This document shows, piece by piece, positions 1 through 6,581 of a DNA stretch of 16,297 nucleotides. This DNA comes from an uncultured Ignavibacteriota bacterium. GTDB taxonomy: Bacteria; Bacteroidota; Ignavibacteria; UBA10030; UBA8401. The notes beneath the pieces are model-generated. The model was not told the origin of the DNA, searched no databases, and saw only the letters and a list, made by a program, of their open reading frames with translations. The translations under genes were made by a program, and so were the position numbers. The stretch is taken from NCBI GenBank assembly GCA_903907305.1, contig CAIVNT010000262.1, forward strand, positions 1 to 16,297, in the 5' to 3' direction. The number at the start of each line of letters is the position of its first letter. Within the stretch, counting starts at the first letter, position 1.

Positions 1-28
1 CGCAATCCATAATATCATCCTTCGGTGC

Positions 29-63
29 GTCCCGATTAAACAACAAATCGGGACTTTCTCTCT
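29..63 (+). terminator. Hairpin, possible weak terminator of an upstream gene
   Basis: A perfect 9-bp stem (gtcccgatt at 29-37 and aatcgggac at 46-54) encloses an 8-nt loop and is followed by a pyrimidine-rich stretch, tttctctct. The tail is not a clean T run, so this could be the terminator of a gene left of the window or a palindromic repeat. A second small stem, ctacg/cgtag, lies at 62-74. Confidence 0.4.
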
Positions 64-111
64 ACGAGCCGTAGGCAGGATGAACAATAATTGCGACACG
101 CGCCGAAGCAT

Positions 112-189
112 TCTAAACTCTTAACCTGACAACATTGCCTTCTTTTCCCTCCTCGAAGAGGAGGGGAGTTTGCCGTTCATGAGTTTAGA
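112..189. repeat. Nested palindromic element upstream of the DUF559 gene
   Basis: The outer arms tctaaactc (112-120) and gagtttaga (181-189) are perfect 9-bp inverted repeats. Inside them lies a perfect 8-bp hairpin with a GAA loop, ccctcctcgaagaggaggg (147-165). There is no T run after either stem, so this does not look like a terminator. Nested inverted repeats directly upstream of a DUF559 gene suggest a dispersed palindromic element, but copy number cannot be judged from one window. Confidence 0.5.
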
Positions 190-224
190 TCGATGTGAAT
201 CAGGAGTGGTGGAAAACTAACCCG

Positions 225-619
225 ATGACCTACCGAACAAAAAATTTCTTTAACGCAAAAGAGCAAAAATCAAACGACAGCTCCTGCGCAACAATGGAAC
301 CCCCGCTGAACGATTGCTTTGGGAACGTTTGCGTAAGAAACAACTATCCCACTATAAGTTCCGGAGACAACATGGTATCGGTCCATTCATCGCGGACTTT
401 TACTGCCCCGAAGCAAAACTCGTGATCGAAGTTGATGGATGGATCCATCGTTCTTCCGAAGCAAAAGTTTATGATGCGCGGTGGGATGAATTTATGAGGA
501 ACCACGGCATTTCGACGATTCGATTCCGAAATGAAGAGATCGAGAAATCTTTGGATCTTGTACTCAATACCATCTCGGCTACATTGCTGAAAAAAGAACA
601 ACGACGCATTCATAAGTAA
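225..619 (+). pseudogene. DUF559 (Vsr/restriction-endonuclease-like) protein, frameshifted
   Basis: The long frame from the TTG at 314 carries a clear DUF559 core: LLWERLRKKQL, then KFRRQHGIGPFIADFYCP, then LVIEVDGWIH, then IRFRNEEI. The family N-terminus is also present but split. MTYRTKNFFNAKEQK reads in one frame from the ATG at 225, while KRQLLRNNGTPAERLLWERL reads in the other frame, with no start codon of its own before 314. The switch falls in the A run at 265-269 (codons caa aaa tca). Adding one A, or slipping back one base on the Lys codon, gives a continuous protein of about 131 residues, close to the usual family size. DUF559 proteins are related in fold to very short patch repair endonucleases; their role is not established. 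A sequencing error, a recent mutation and programmed slippage are all possible. A GTG at 195 would extend the first frame by 10 codons. Confidence 0.75.
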
Positions 620-686
620 CGTTTGATGATGTTATTTCGGATTTCCTTTTTCCGTACATTACTTTTACGATCATTGCCATTCTCAT

Positions 687-1364
687 ATGAAATCACTTGC
701 CGTAAAGACCTGGGCCGGCTTCCTGAATCTCTTGGTGATAATGGGGGCAGCACTGTTTATTTTTGCAGGCACATTCGGATATTGGCAGGCATGGCTCTAC
801 CTTTGCGCGTTCTTCCTTCCCGTATTTTTTATCACACTGCATTTCCTGAAAGCGGATCCGAAACTGATCGAACGGAGATTGAGCGTAGGTCCGATCGCCG
901 AACCGCGTCTTGGTCAAAAGATCATCCAGTCCTTCGCAAGCATTTTTTTCTTGTCGATGTTCATCATTCCCGGACTCGATCATCGGCACGGATGGAGCTC
1001 TGTTCCGTACGCCCTTTCGATCATCAGCGATGGAATGATCATTGTCAGCTTTTGGATCATCTATCGTGTCTTCAAAGAAAATTCATTCACTTCCGCCGTC
1101 ATTGAAGTATCAACTATTCAATACGTGATCTCAACGGGACCATACGCGGTCATCCGTCACCCGATGTATGCGGGAGCGATGCTCCTCTTCCCGTTCACTC
1201 CGCTTGCACTCGGTTCGTGCTGGGGAATATTGACAACCATTCCTATGATCGTGGTGATCGTATTGCGGTCGCTGGATGAAGAGAAAATTCTGCACAAAGA
1301 ACTCGAAGGATATACGGAATACTGCCGAAACGTACGCTATCGGCTCATTCCTTTCGTCTGGTAA
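687..1364 (+). CDS. Isoprenylcysteine carboxyl methyltransferase-like membrane protein
   Basis: This 225-residue integral membrane protein has hydrophobic segments at about 11-30, 35-53, 81-97, 108-127 and 165-195. The C-terminal half carries the ICMT/PEMT-type cofactor signature: GPYAVIRHPMYAG at 151-163, then a conserved tail RSLDEEKILHKELEGYTEY at 194-212 ending YRLIPFVW. Known members are SAM-dependent methyltransferases that act in the membrane; bacterial relatives mostly have no assigned substrate, and true CaaX proteins are absent from most bacteria, so the name describes the fold rather than the substrate. The start ATG follows no clear Shine-Dalgarno site. The next gene begins 6 bp after the stop codon, so the two are probably cotranscribed. 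Confidence 0.85.
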   Translation: MKSLAVKTWAGFLNLLVIMGAALFIFAGTFGYWQAWLYLCAFFLPVFFITLHFLKADPKLIERRLSVGPIAEPRLGQKIIQSFASIFFLSMFIIPGLDHRHGWSSVPYALSIISDGMIIVSFWIIYRVFKENSFTSAVIEVSTIQYVISTGPYAVIRHPMYAGAMLLFPFTPLALGSCWGILTTIPMIVVIVLRSLDEEKILHKELEGYTEYCRNVRYRLIPFVW

Positions 1365-1370
1365 TGAAAT

Positions 1371-1784
1371 ATGAGTGAGATGATATTGAGAATATTTTTC
1401 ATAATGATCTTTTGCGTATTCTGCGCCGCATCTGGTGTCGCACAGAAAAAACAACAGCGCGAACTTCCAAACAGCTCGCCGGTCTTCCTTCATCCGTTCG
1501 ATCTAAAATTGCAGCTCAATGGTCCATCCTTCAATCTCCCACTCATATTCACTCTCACCGCGCCTGAGATGAATATGAGCCTTCCTCTCTATCAATCCTT
1601 CGCCGGCGTGCCGCAGTCATTCGCGTGGGACCGTCCCCGATCAATCGATCTGACCGCCCCGCTGAAACTTCAATTATATCAAAGTGAACCGGAAAAGGCG
1701 ATCCGCTTCACACTTGGTGCTGCGGAACTCGGCGGCGCAGCATTCCTTGCATACAAGTACATCAAAAAGAACGGACTGCACTAA
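1371..1784 (+). CDS. Small secreted hypothetical protein
   Basis: The protein has 137 residues. The first 24 form a convincing Sec signal peptide: a hydrophobic stretch ILRIFFIMIFCVFCAA followed by SGVAQ, with likely cleavage after GVA. The mature part is polar and proline-rich at its start (ELPNSSPVFLHPFD), with short alternating segments suggesting beta structure. A weakly hydrophobic stretch, TLGAAELGGAAFLAYKYI, lies close to the C-terminus and may be a helix or membrane association. No family is recognised. It follows the methyltransferase-like gene by 6 bp. A second in-frame ATG at 1380 could also serve as start and would leave the signal peptide intact. Confidence 0.7.
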   Translation: MSEMILRIFFIMIFCVFCAASGVAQKKQQRELPNSSPVFLHPFDLKLQLNGPSFNLPLIFTLTAPEMNMSLPLYQSFAGVPQSFAWDRPRSIDLTAPLKLQLYQSEPEKAIRFTLGAAELGGAAFLAYKYIKKNGLH

Positions 1785-1878
1785 CTCTTCCTCGGAACAA
1801 AGCTCCTTTTCTTTTTTTGCCAAATATTTTCCTTCCTCCTCTATATCCTCTATGACTTCGCATGCAGAATTATTCAAC

Positions 1879-1900
1879 AGGTGGCTATTATTCACCACCT
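1879..1900. repeat. Short inverted repeat in intergenic gap
   Basis: The arms aggtgg (1879-1884) and ccacct (1895-1900) form a 6-bp stem with a 10-nt loop, flanked by a direct repeat attcaaca at 1872-1879 and 1902-1909. It sits just before a promoter-like sequence, so it may be a weak terminator remnant or an operator. The evidence is structural only. Confidence 0.3.
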
Positions 1901-1910
1901 AATTCAACAC

Positions 1911-1940
1911 TTGTAATCGGACTGATTTATCTGATATTAT
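1911..1940 (+). promoter_or_regulatory. Candidate sigma-70-type promoter for the guanylyltransferase gene
   Basis: A TTGTAA (1911-1916) and a TATTAT (1935-1940) are separated by 18 bp in an AT-rich stretch of the 258-bp gap before the gene at 2043. This would give a leader of about 95 nt. It is a sequence match only, in a region where chance matches are common. Confidence 0.35.
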
Positions 1941-2042
1941 TTTATGTACAATAGACCGTGCAATAATATTTAATCCTAAAAGGATGATAGTACGGCATGG
2001 CACTTGTCATCATAAATAAGTACAATTATTACCGACTATGCT

Positions 2043-3020
2043 ATGAGTAAACCTCCAACTCGGAATCTCTGGACGATTGTCCTCGCTGGCGGCAGCGGCT
2101 GCAGGCTTCGCGGATTTACGCGCAAGCTGTACGGTGAAGATCGTCCGAAACAGTACTGCGCATTCATCGGCAGACGATCTATGCTGCAGCATACGCACGA
2201 CCGCGCACTGATGCTTGTGGAAAGCGACAAACTTCTCACCGTCGTCTCTCACGGTCATCTTCGATTCGTCCATGAGCAGATCCATCCCCGTTTTCAGGAC
2301 TGTGTGCTCATTCAGCCGTACTGCCGTGAAACAGCTCCGGCGATCTTGCTCCCGCTGTCTAAAATTCATCACTACGATCCTGAATCGATCTCCGTTATCT
2401 TCCCTTCCGATCATTTCATTTTGGATGAATGGAAATTCATCAGACATGTGAAACAGGCTGCAGCATTCGTGGAAGAACATCCGGAAAAGATCATTCTTCT
2501 CGGCGTTCAACCGGACCGTGAGGATCATGGCTACGGCTGGATTGAAAAAGCAGATCGGGTGAACAAACGGATGTACACTGTAAAAACATTTGTTGAGAAA
2601 CCGCTCCGCAGCGAAGATAATAAATGTATGAGTGGACAGTTCTTCTGGAATACATTCGTCATTATCGGCCGGACCGGTACCTTAATGGACAAGATCAAGG
2701 AGAAGATTCCGCAGACGTTTGATGCGTTCGAAATATACCGCCGGTCCATCGATACACTCGTGGAACAACAGGCTGTCACTGCGGCCTATGATCGCCTGCA
2801 GCCGGTGAATTTTTCTACCGAAGTGCTGGAACAGATCACCTCCGATCTTATCGTGATGGACATTTCCGATGTCGGATGGAGTGACTGGGGGGAAGAATAC
2901 CGCATCCGCAAAGATGCTGCACGGTACGACCTGAGATTAAAAATACCGGAATCAGAAAAAATACATGTACCGACCGATGAAGCTGATGCAGAGAAATACG
3001 GGTACTATCTTATTGAATAG
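2043..3020 (+). CDS. Mannose-1-phosphate guanylyltransferase-type nucleotidyltransferase
   Basis: The 325-residue protein has the full set of sugar-phosphate nucleotidyltransferase motifs in order: LAGGSGCRL at 14-22 (nucleotide-binding loop), PKQYC at 35-39, FPSDHF at 120-125 (the Asp expected to hold the metal), FVEKP at 183-187, FFWNTF at 200-205 in the place of the family WNSGMF motif, and GWSDWG at 278-283. This pattern fits GDP-mannose pyrophosphorylases, which make a GDP-sugar from GTP and sugar-1-phosphate in the cytoplasm. The stretch between the nucleotide loop and PKQ is longer than in classical enzymes, which suggests a subfamily, and GTP/mannose specificity is inferred. The C-terminal isomerase domain of bifunctional ManC proteins is absent. 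No strong Shine-Dalgarno site precedes the ATG. A GalT-like gene follows on the same strand. Confidence 0.85.
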   Translation: MSKPPTRNLWTIVLAGGSGCRLRGFTRKLYGEDRPKQYCAFIGRRSMLQHTHDRALMLVESDKLLTVVSHGHLRFVHEQIHPRFQDCVLIQPYCRETAPAILLPLSKIHHYDPESISVIFPSDHFILDEWKFIRHVKQAAAFVEEHPEKIILLGVQPDREDHGYGWIEKADRVNKRMYTVKTFVEKPLRSEDNKCMSGQFFWNTFVIIGRTGTLMDKIKEKIPQTFDAFEIYRRSIDTLVEQQAVTAAYDRLQPVNFSTEVLEQITSDLIVMDISDVGWSDWGEEYRIRKDAARYDLRLKIPESEKIHVPTDEADAEKYGYYLIE

Positions 3021-3028
3021 AAAAGAGT

Positions 3029-3090
3029 GAACCACAAAGGAACAGAAATAAAATTCCTTCGTGATTCTTTGCATTCTTCGTAGATAGTTC
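3029..3090. repeat. Imperfect palindrome resembling dispersed accacaaagg-type repeat
   Basis: The arms cacaaaggaa (3033-3042) and ttccttcgtg (3054-3063) match at 9 of 10 positions when paired. An outer gaac (3029-3032) mirrors gttc (3087-3090). The wording of the arms (accacaaagg..., ttccttcgtg, ...ttcttcgtag) resembles repeat families seen between genes of many environmental bacteria. The inner hairpin may also weakly terminate the guanylyltransferase transcript, but no T run follows. Confidence 0.4.
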
Positions 3091-3153
3091 AACAAGAACA
3101 TGTGATCTTTATTTATGATGATTTGTGATATTTATGGATAGGCCATAAAACAA

Positions 3154-4479
3154 ATGCTCTCAAGAAAATACAGCGCATATTACCACACCATGCCGGACGG
3201 AACCGTCAAACAGACCAATCCGTTCAACGGCTGCGAAGTATGGTCCATACCCGGTCGCGGCGGAAAACCGGTCACGAACGGCATCTCTTCGCATGCAAAA
3301 AAGATCACACATGCCGCGCATGATCCTTCCTGTATATTCTGTCAAAGTCAATATACCCGCATCGCGCCTGAAAAATCCCGTCTGGTGAAAGTGAACAACC
3401 GGCACGAGATCCTCTATTATCTTCTTCCCGATCAAATCGAGGAGCAGGAAGCGGAATTCCGACGCGTCGGCAATATGTTCGAGATCGTTACAACGGATTA
3501 CTGGAAAAAGAATTATAGATATTCCGTAATGAAATCCGTTGAACAGTGGCGCGATTCCTACATGAAGCATCCGGTGGGACTTCAGCACGTCCGCTCCATT
3601 GCCATGTACAAAATGCAGCAATCGGGATTAACGGAGGAACAGGCAGAGAATATTCTCTGGAACGGCGGTAAACAGGTATTGGACGGATTCTTCGGCGGCT
3701 GCCACGATCTGATCATCGGACGGCGCCATTTTGCGGAAGAGGCGGAATACGATTCACAGCTCTGCTCGTCCGGAGAACTCTCGCCGGAAGAACATTTCAA
3801 TTATTTTAAATTCACCATCGATGCGATGCGCGATATGCTGGAAATGAATCCGTATATCCGCTACATCAGTGTCTTTCAGAACTGGTTGAAACCCGCAGGC
3901 GCATCCGTTGACCATCTGCACAAACAGATCTGCGCACTGGATGAGTGGGGCGCGACTATCACCGGAAAGATCGAGCTGGTGTTGAATGATCCAAACATCT
4001 TCAATGAACTCGGGGCCAATCTCGCCTCACAACATAATCTCGTTTTCGCGCAGAACGATCATGCTCTCGCTTTCATCGGCATCGGCCACCGCTTCCCCAC
4101 TATCGAGATCCATTCGAAGTCCGCGGCATCGCGTCCCTATCAGCACACATTGGACGAGCTTCGCGGATTCAGCGACCTTGTCCACGCTTGTCATGCCGCA
4201 ATGGGGGCGAGCCGCTCCTGCAACGAGGAATGGTTCTACACTCCAATCGATGCTGTCTATAAAATTCCATGGCATATCGAATTGAAATGGCGCGTAAATG
4301 TGCAGGCGGGCTTCGAGGGAGGGACCGGAATTTATATCAATCCTGTACTGCCGACTGATTTTCGCGACACCATCGTCACCCGTCTGCACGAATTGCAAAC
4401 GAACGGCAAGGTCGGGAACATCACCGTCGTAGAAGGCTGCACCAACGATCCGAATCCATTACAATATTATTTAAAGTGA
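3154..4479 (+). CDS. DUF4921 protein with galactose-1-phosphate uridylyltransferase-like active site
   Basis: The 441-residue protein matches DUF4921, a branch of the GalT/HIT superfamily. Near the N-terminus CIFC (Cys60, Cys63) resembles the metal-binding Cys pair of GalT. The active-site segment VFQNWLKPAGASVDHLHKQ at 240-258 matches the GalT layout F-x-N...G-x-S...H-x-H-x-Q. By analogy His256 would carry the nucleotidyl intermediate, with His254 and Gln258 beside it. A second-half motif IPWHIELKWR lies at 371-380. GalT enzymes transfer a nucleotidyl group between hexose-1-phosphates through a covalent histidine intermediate; relatives include GDP-hexose phosphorylases. The substrate is unknown. 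The position directly after a guanylyltransferase-type gene supports a role with GDP- or other nucleotide sugars. The HDOD gene begins 4 bp after its stop codon, so the two are probably in one operon. Confidence 0.8.
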   Translation: MLSRKYSAYYHTMPDGTVKQTNPFNGCEVWSIPGRGGKPVTNGISSHAKKITHAAHDPSCIFCQSQYTRIAPEKSRLVKVNNRHEILYYLLPDQIEEQEAEFRRVGNMFEIVTTDYWKKNYRYSVMKSVEQWRDSYMKHPVGLQHVRSIAMYKMQQSGLTEEQAENILWNGGKQVLDGFFGGCHDLIIGRRHFAEEAEYDSQLCSSGELSPEEHFNYFKFTIDAMRDMLEMNPYIRYISVFQNWLKPAGASVDHLHKQICALDEWGATITGKIELVLNDPNIFNELGANLASQHNLVFAQNDHALAFIGIGHRFPTIEIHSKSAASRPYQHTLDELRGFSDLVHACHAAMGASRSCNEEWFYTPIDAVYKIPWHIELKWRVNVQAGFEGGTGIYINPVLPTDFRDTIVTRLHELQTNGKVGNITVVEGCTNDPNPLQYYLK

Positions 4480-4483
4480 ACCA

Positions 4484-5380
4484 ATGATCGTCATCGAAAA
4501 ACAGGAAAATTCCCGGCGCGATGTACGGATAGAGATCCAGCGGATCAACGAAGTGGTCTCGTTCCCTCCCGTTGTTGCGGAGATCCTCCAGGCCATGTCC
4601 GATGCGGATGTGACAATGGCAAAGGTCACTTCTATTATAGAGTCGGACCCTGCGTTGACTGCTAAGATCCTCCGCGTTGCAAATTCTCCGTTCTACGGAC
4701 TCCGCCGCGATGTGACGAATATCGCTCAGGCACTCCGTATGCTCGGTCTTGACGAGATCGGTCATCTGCTCCTAACGTGTCAGATGAAATCCCGCCTGAT
4801 GTCTCTCAATTCTCACCAGCACATACGTCTCGAACAGCTGTGGAAACATTCCGTTGCCGTTGCTGCCGTATCACGTCTCCTGGCCACACGGTTCAGAATA
4901 CCGACGGATGGAAAAGAATATACTGCGGGGCTTCTTCACGACATGGGAAAGCTGGTCCTCATTCAGTATTTCCCGGAACAATACGTTTCGATCGAATCCA
5001 TGATCACGCAGGAATCCATCAGCGACATCGACGCCGAACAGAGGGTGATCTCCATCTCACATACAGAGATCGGAAAACAGATCGGTGAAAAATGGCGCCT
5101 GCCGAAAGAATATCTTGAAGTGATGCAGTATCACCATCGTCCCTCGCTCTCCTCCAACCATTCGCTGTTGTGCGGGGTCGTCCGCTGCGCCGATCTCTTC
5201 TGTGAACAGTGGGGATTCGGCATGGGCGAACAGAAGGAGGATTTCACCTTCGATAATGAGGCAGCCGGAATCATCCTCGACGCCGTTCCTCAGATGGGCA
5301 AACTTCCTGCCGAGACCGTGAATGGCGAACTCCGCGCGGCATTCGAACAGCAGTTCGAACACCTCCAGGTATTGATGTGA
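4484..5380 (+). CDS. HDOD domain signalling protein
   Basis: The 298-residue cytoplasmic protein has the typical HDOD opening: VVSFPPVVAEILQAM at 24-38, IIESDPALTAKILRVANSPFYG at 51-72, and an LG-rich segment near 88. The later part keeps HD-type residues: His122 in LWKHS, His152-Asp153 in LLHDMGKL, His193 in SHTEIG and the YHHRP at 216-220. Many HDOD proteins have lost these residues, so some metal-dependent phosphohydrolase capacity could remain here. The family is linked to bacterial signalling, cyclic-di-GMP-related output and stress control; no partner receiver or GGDEF domain is present in this protein. It starts 4 bp after the DUF4921 stop codon, and a clear terminator follows, making it the last gene of the 2043-5380 unit. 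Confidence 0.9.
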   Translation: MIVIEKQENSRRDVRIEIQRINEVVSFPPVVAEILQAMSDADVTMAKVTSIIESDPALTAKILRVANSPFYGLRRDVTNIAQALRMLGLDEIGHLLLTCQMKSRLMSLNSHQHIRLEQLWKHSVAVAAVSRLLATRFRIPTDGKEYTAGLLHDMGKLVLIQYFPEQYVSIESMITQESISDIDAEQRVISISHTEIGKQIGEKWRLPKEYLEVMQYHHRPSLSSNHSLLCGVVRCADLFCEQWGFGMGEQKEDFTFDNEAAGIILDAVPQMGKLPAETVNGELRAAFEQQFEHLQVLM

Positions 5381-5390
5381 CCGCAACGCG

Positions 5391-5422
5391 ATGACGATTG
5401 TTTTACATCGTCATGTTTTTTT
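5391..5422 (+). terminator. Rho-independent terminator after the HDOD gene
   Basis: A perfect 8-bp stem, atgacgat (5391-5398) and atcgtcat (5407-5414), with an 8-nt loop is followed by g and seven T residues (5416-5422). It begins 10 bp after the HDOD stop codon. It also covers the TTG and the first ATG that could start the next reading frame, which argues for the later ATG at 5440. Confidence 0.8.
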
Positions 5423-5439
5423 CGTACGTTATTACCGTC

Positions 5440-5880
5440 ATGAATTTATCGAGACTCGGAAATATTCCTGTGTATACGGCGGCCGTCCTCCTGTTCAGCG
5501 GAGCACTGTTTCTCGTTCAGCGTCATGATGAACAGGTGATGAATGGCTCCTTCCGCTGGGGCAGACTGAATGATACGCTTTCTCAGAGACCTTCTGAACA
5601 GGAACAGCGCATCGCACGGCAATTCACCGATACGACCCTTCCGCAATTACGGCGGCTTGGACTGATCAAACGCTATCACCGCACCGAGATCGAAACAGTC
5701 ATCACCGTCACCGGCTCTGTCTGGAACGAACGCTCCGACTTCTTCAAAGAAAGTTTCCTAACGCAGATCCTCGTCTACAATCGTGTGAATGGATTCTCTT
5801 CGCAGACACGTATCATCGACGAGAGGACCGAAAGACTGTACGCTCAGATCGTTCCTCCGGACACGAAAGAATTCTTCTAA
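5440..5880 (+). CDS. Membrane-anchored hypothetical protein
   Basis: With the start at the ATG at 5440 the protein has 146 residues. One transmembrane segment, IPVYTAAVLLFSGALFLVQ, lies at about 9-27 and is followed by a long soluble part (about 120 residues) rich in charged residues, with a mixed helix and strand pattern (RQFTDTTLPQLRRLGLI, then TEIETVITVTGSVWNERSDFFKESFLTQILVYNRV). The frame is open from a TTG at 5398 and an ATG at 5413, but both fall inside the terminator hairpin of the preceding gene, so 5440 is preferred. No family is recognised. The soluble part is probably periplasmic or cytoplasmic depending on topology, which the sequence does not settle. Confidence 0.65.
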   Translation: MNLSRLGNIPVYTAAVLLFSGALFLVQRHDEQVMNGSFRWGRLNDTLSQRPSEQEQRIARQFTDTTLPQLRRLGLIKRYHRTEIETVITVTGSVWNERSDFFKESFLTQILVYNRVNGFSSQTRIIDERTERLYAQIVPPDTKEFF

Positions 5881-6131
5881 GATTCATCTCTGCGCACCGT
5901 TCATATTCTCATAATCATTCAGCATTTCTCTCCGTAATTCCTGCGAAAAAGATTCCATAATGCTCTGTTGCTATTACCGCACCGAAGGATGAAATTGCGT
6001 CAACGAATAGAACAACGAACTCCTTCACCGTACTCCGGGAACGTCCCGCACAACGCTCTTCACCTTTCTCCGCATCCGGATCTTTTCTCACGCGCCGACG
6101 ACAGTTTTTCCACGAACGAAGGAACCGCACC
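5881..6131. other. Gap with no convincing gene
   Basis: This 251-bp stretch is open from 5961 into the next gene in one plus frame, but that extension has no start codon, and its product is Ser/Arg/Thr-rich and unlike a normal protein. The opposite strand is open for 76 codons at 5915-6145 with a basic N-terminus. Neither looks convincing. It may be decayed coding sequence; no terminator or promoter stands out. Confidence 0.35.
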
Positions 6132-6344
6132 ATGACCGGTTTCACAACAATTGATCAGATCCTTTCTGAAACAAACGGACGATGCATCGAACTTGTCCAC
6201 TATGCCGACGATCCGTGTGTGTGGGTCATACGCGAATCGAAAAAATTCCTCTGGTTCCGATGGCACTCCTCCGCTGTATGGTTCTTCACGAAACAGCAGG
6301 CGATGGAATTTGCCCTGCATCGATCCAAAGAACAACATTCATAA
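6132..6344 (+). CDS. Small hypothetical protein
   Basis: The 70-residue protein has an ordinary composition: it is rich in aromatic residues (CVWVIRESKKFLWFRWHSSAVWFF) and ends in an Ala/Glu/His/Lys helix, KQQAMEFALHRSKEQHS. It has no signal peptide and no clear transmembrane segment. The alternating hydrophobic stretch suggests a small beta-sheet cytoplasmic protein. No family is recognised. It ends 24 bp before the DUF2892 gene, so the two are probably cotranscribed. The start codon is the ATG at 6132; no strong ribosome binding site is visible. The frame competes with two overlapping open frames on the plus strand, both of which look random in composition. Confidence 0.55.
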   Translation: MTGFTTIDQILSETNGRCIELVHYADDPCVWVIRESKKFLWFRWHSSAVWFFTKQQAMEFALHRSKEQHS

Positions 6345-6368
6345 GCGTTCAATCGGAAGGTAATGAAT

Positions 6369-6581
6369 ATGGAAACCAATATCGGAACACTCGACCAGAG
6401 ACTTCGCATTGTTGGACTCGTTCTCTCGGCCATCTATTTTCTTCTTCATCAATCCGACGGAATTCTCAGTACTATCGCGGGAATCATTTGCATCTATTGT
6501 TTTATGACCGCGCTGACAAAATACAGTCCGGTCTGGGAGATCTTCGGAATTTCCACCATCAAGAAAAAGAATATCAAATGA
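6369..6581 (+). CDS. DUF2892 (YgaP-type) small membrane protein
   Basis: The protein starts METNIGTLDQRLRIVGLVL and matches the DUF2892 layout: an N-terminal N-x-G-x-x-D-x-x-L-R-I motif, two transmembrane helices (about 15-28 and 33-48) and the closing G-I-S-T (residues 62-65). In the family the segment before GIST usually reads CPLY; here it is SPVWEIFGIST, so the common Cys is missing. Members occur alone or fused to rhodanese domains as in YgaP, and are often near sulfur-related genes; none is visible here. An ATG at 6363 is in frame, but the GGAAGG at 6355-6360 is only 2 bp from it and 8 bp from the ATG at 6369, so 6369 is chosen. The product is 70 residues. Confidence 0.85.
   Translation: METNIGTLDQRLRIVGLVLSAIYFLLHQSDGILSTIAGIICIYCFMTALTKYSPVWEIFGISTIKKKNIK

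Noticed and set aside
147..165. Hairpin ccctcctcgaagaggaggg considered as a terminator
   Set aside because: No T run follows on either strand, so it was treated as part of a palindromic element.
623..1105. 160-codon plus-strand frame overlapping the methyltransferase-like gene
   Set aside because: The overlapping frame at 687-1364 has clear membrane helices and the GPYAVIRHPMYAG motif. The other product is Arg/His/Ser-rich with no pattern.
2010..2528. 172-codon open frame on the minus strand
   Set aside because: It is antisense to the guanylyltransferase, whose motifs are complete. The product has no recognisable domain.
5398..5439. TTG and ATG starts upstream of the membrane-anchored protein
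   Set aside because: They fall in the loop, arm or T run of the HDOD terminator, so the mRNA of the next gene probably begins later. The ATG at 5440 is preferred.
5915..6145. 76-codon minus-strand frame in the gap before the 70-residue gene
   Set aside because: The first half is a run of basic residues with no domain, there is no ribosome binding site, and it would be antisense within a plus-strand block. Part of it looks protein-like, so it is recorded here rather than as a gene.
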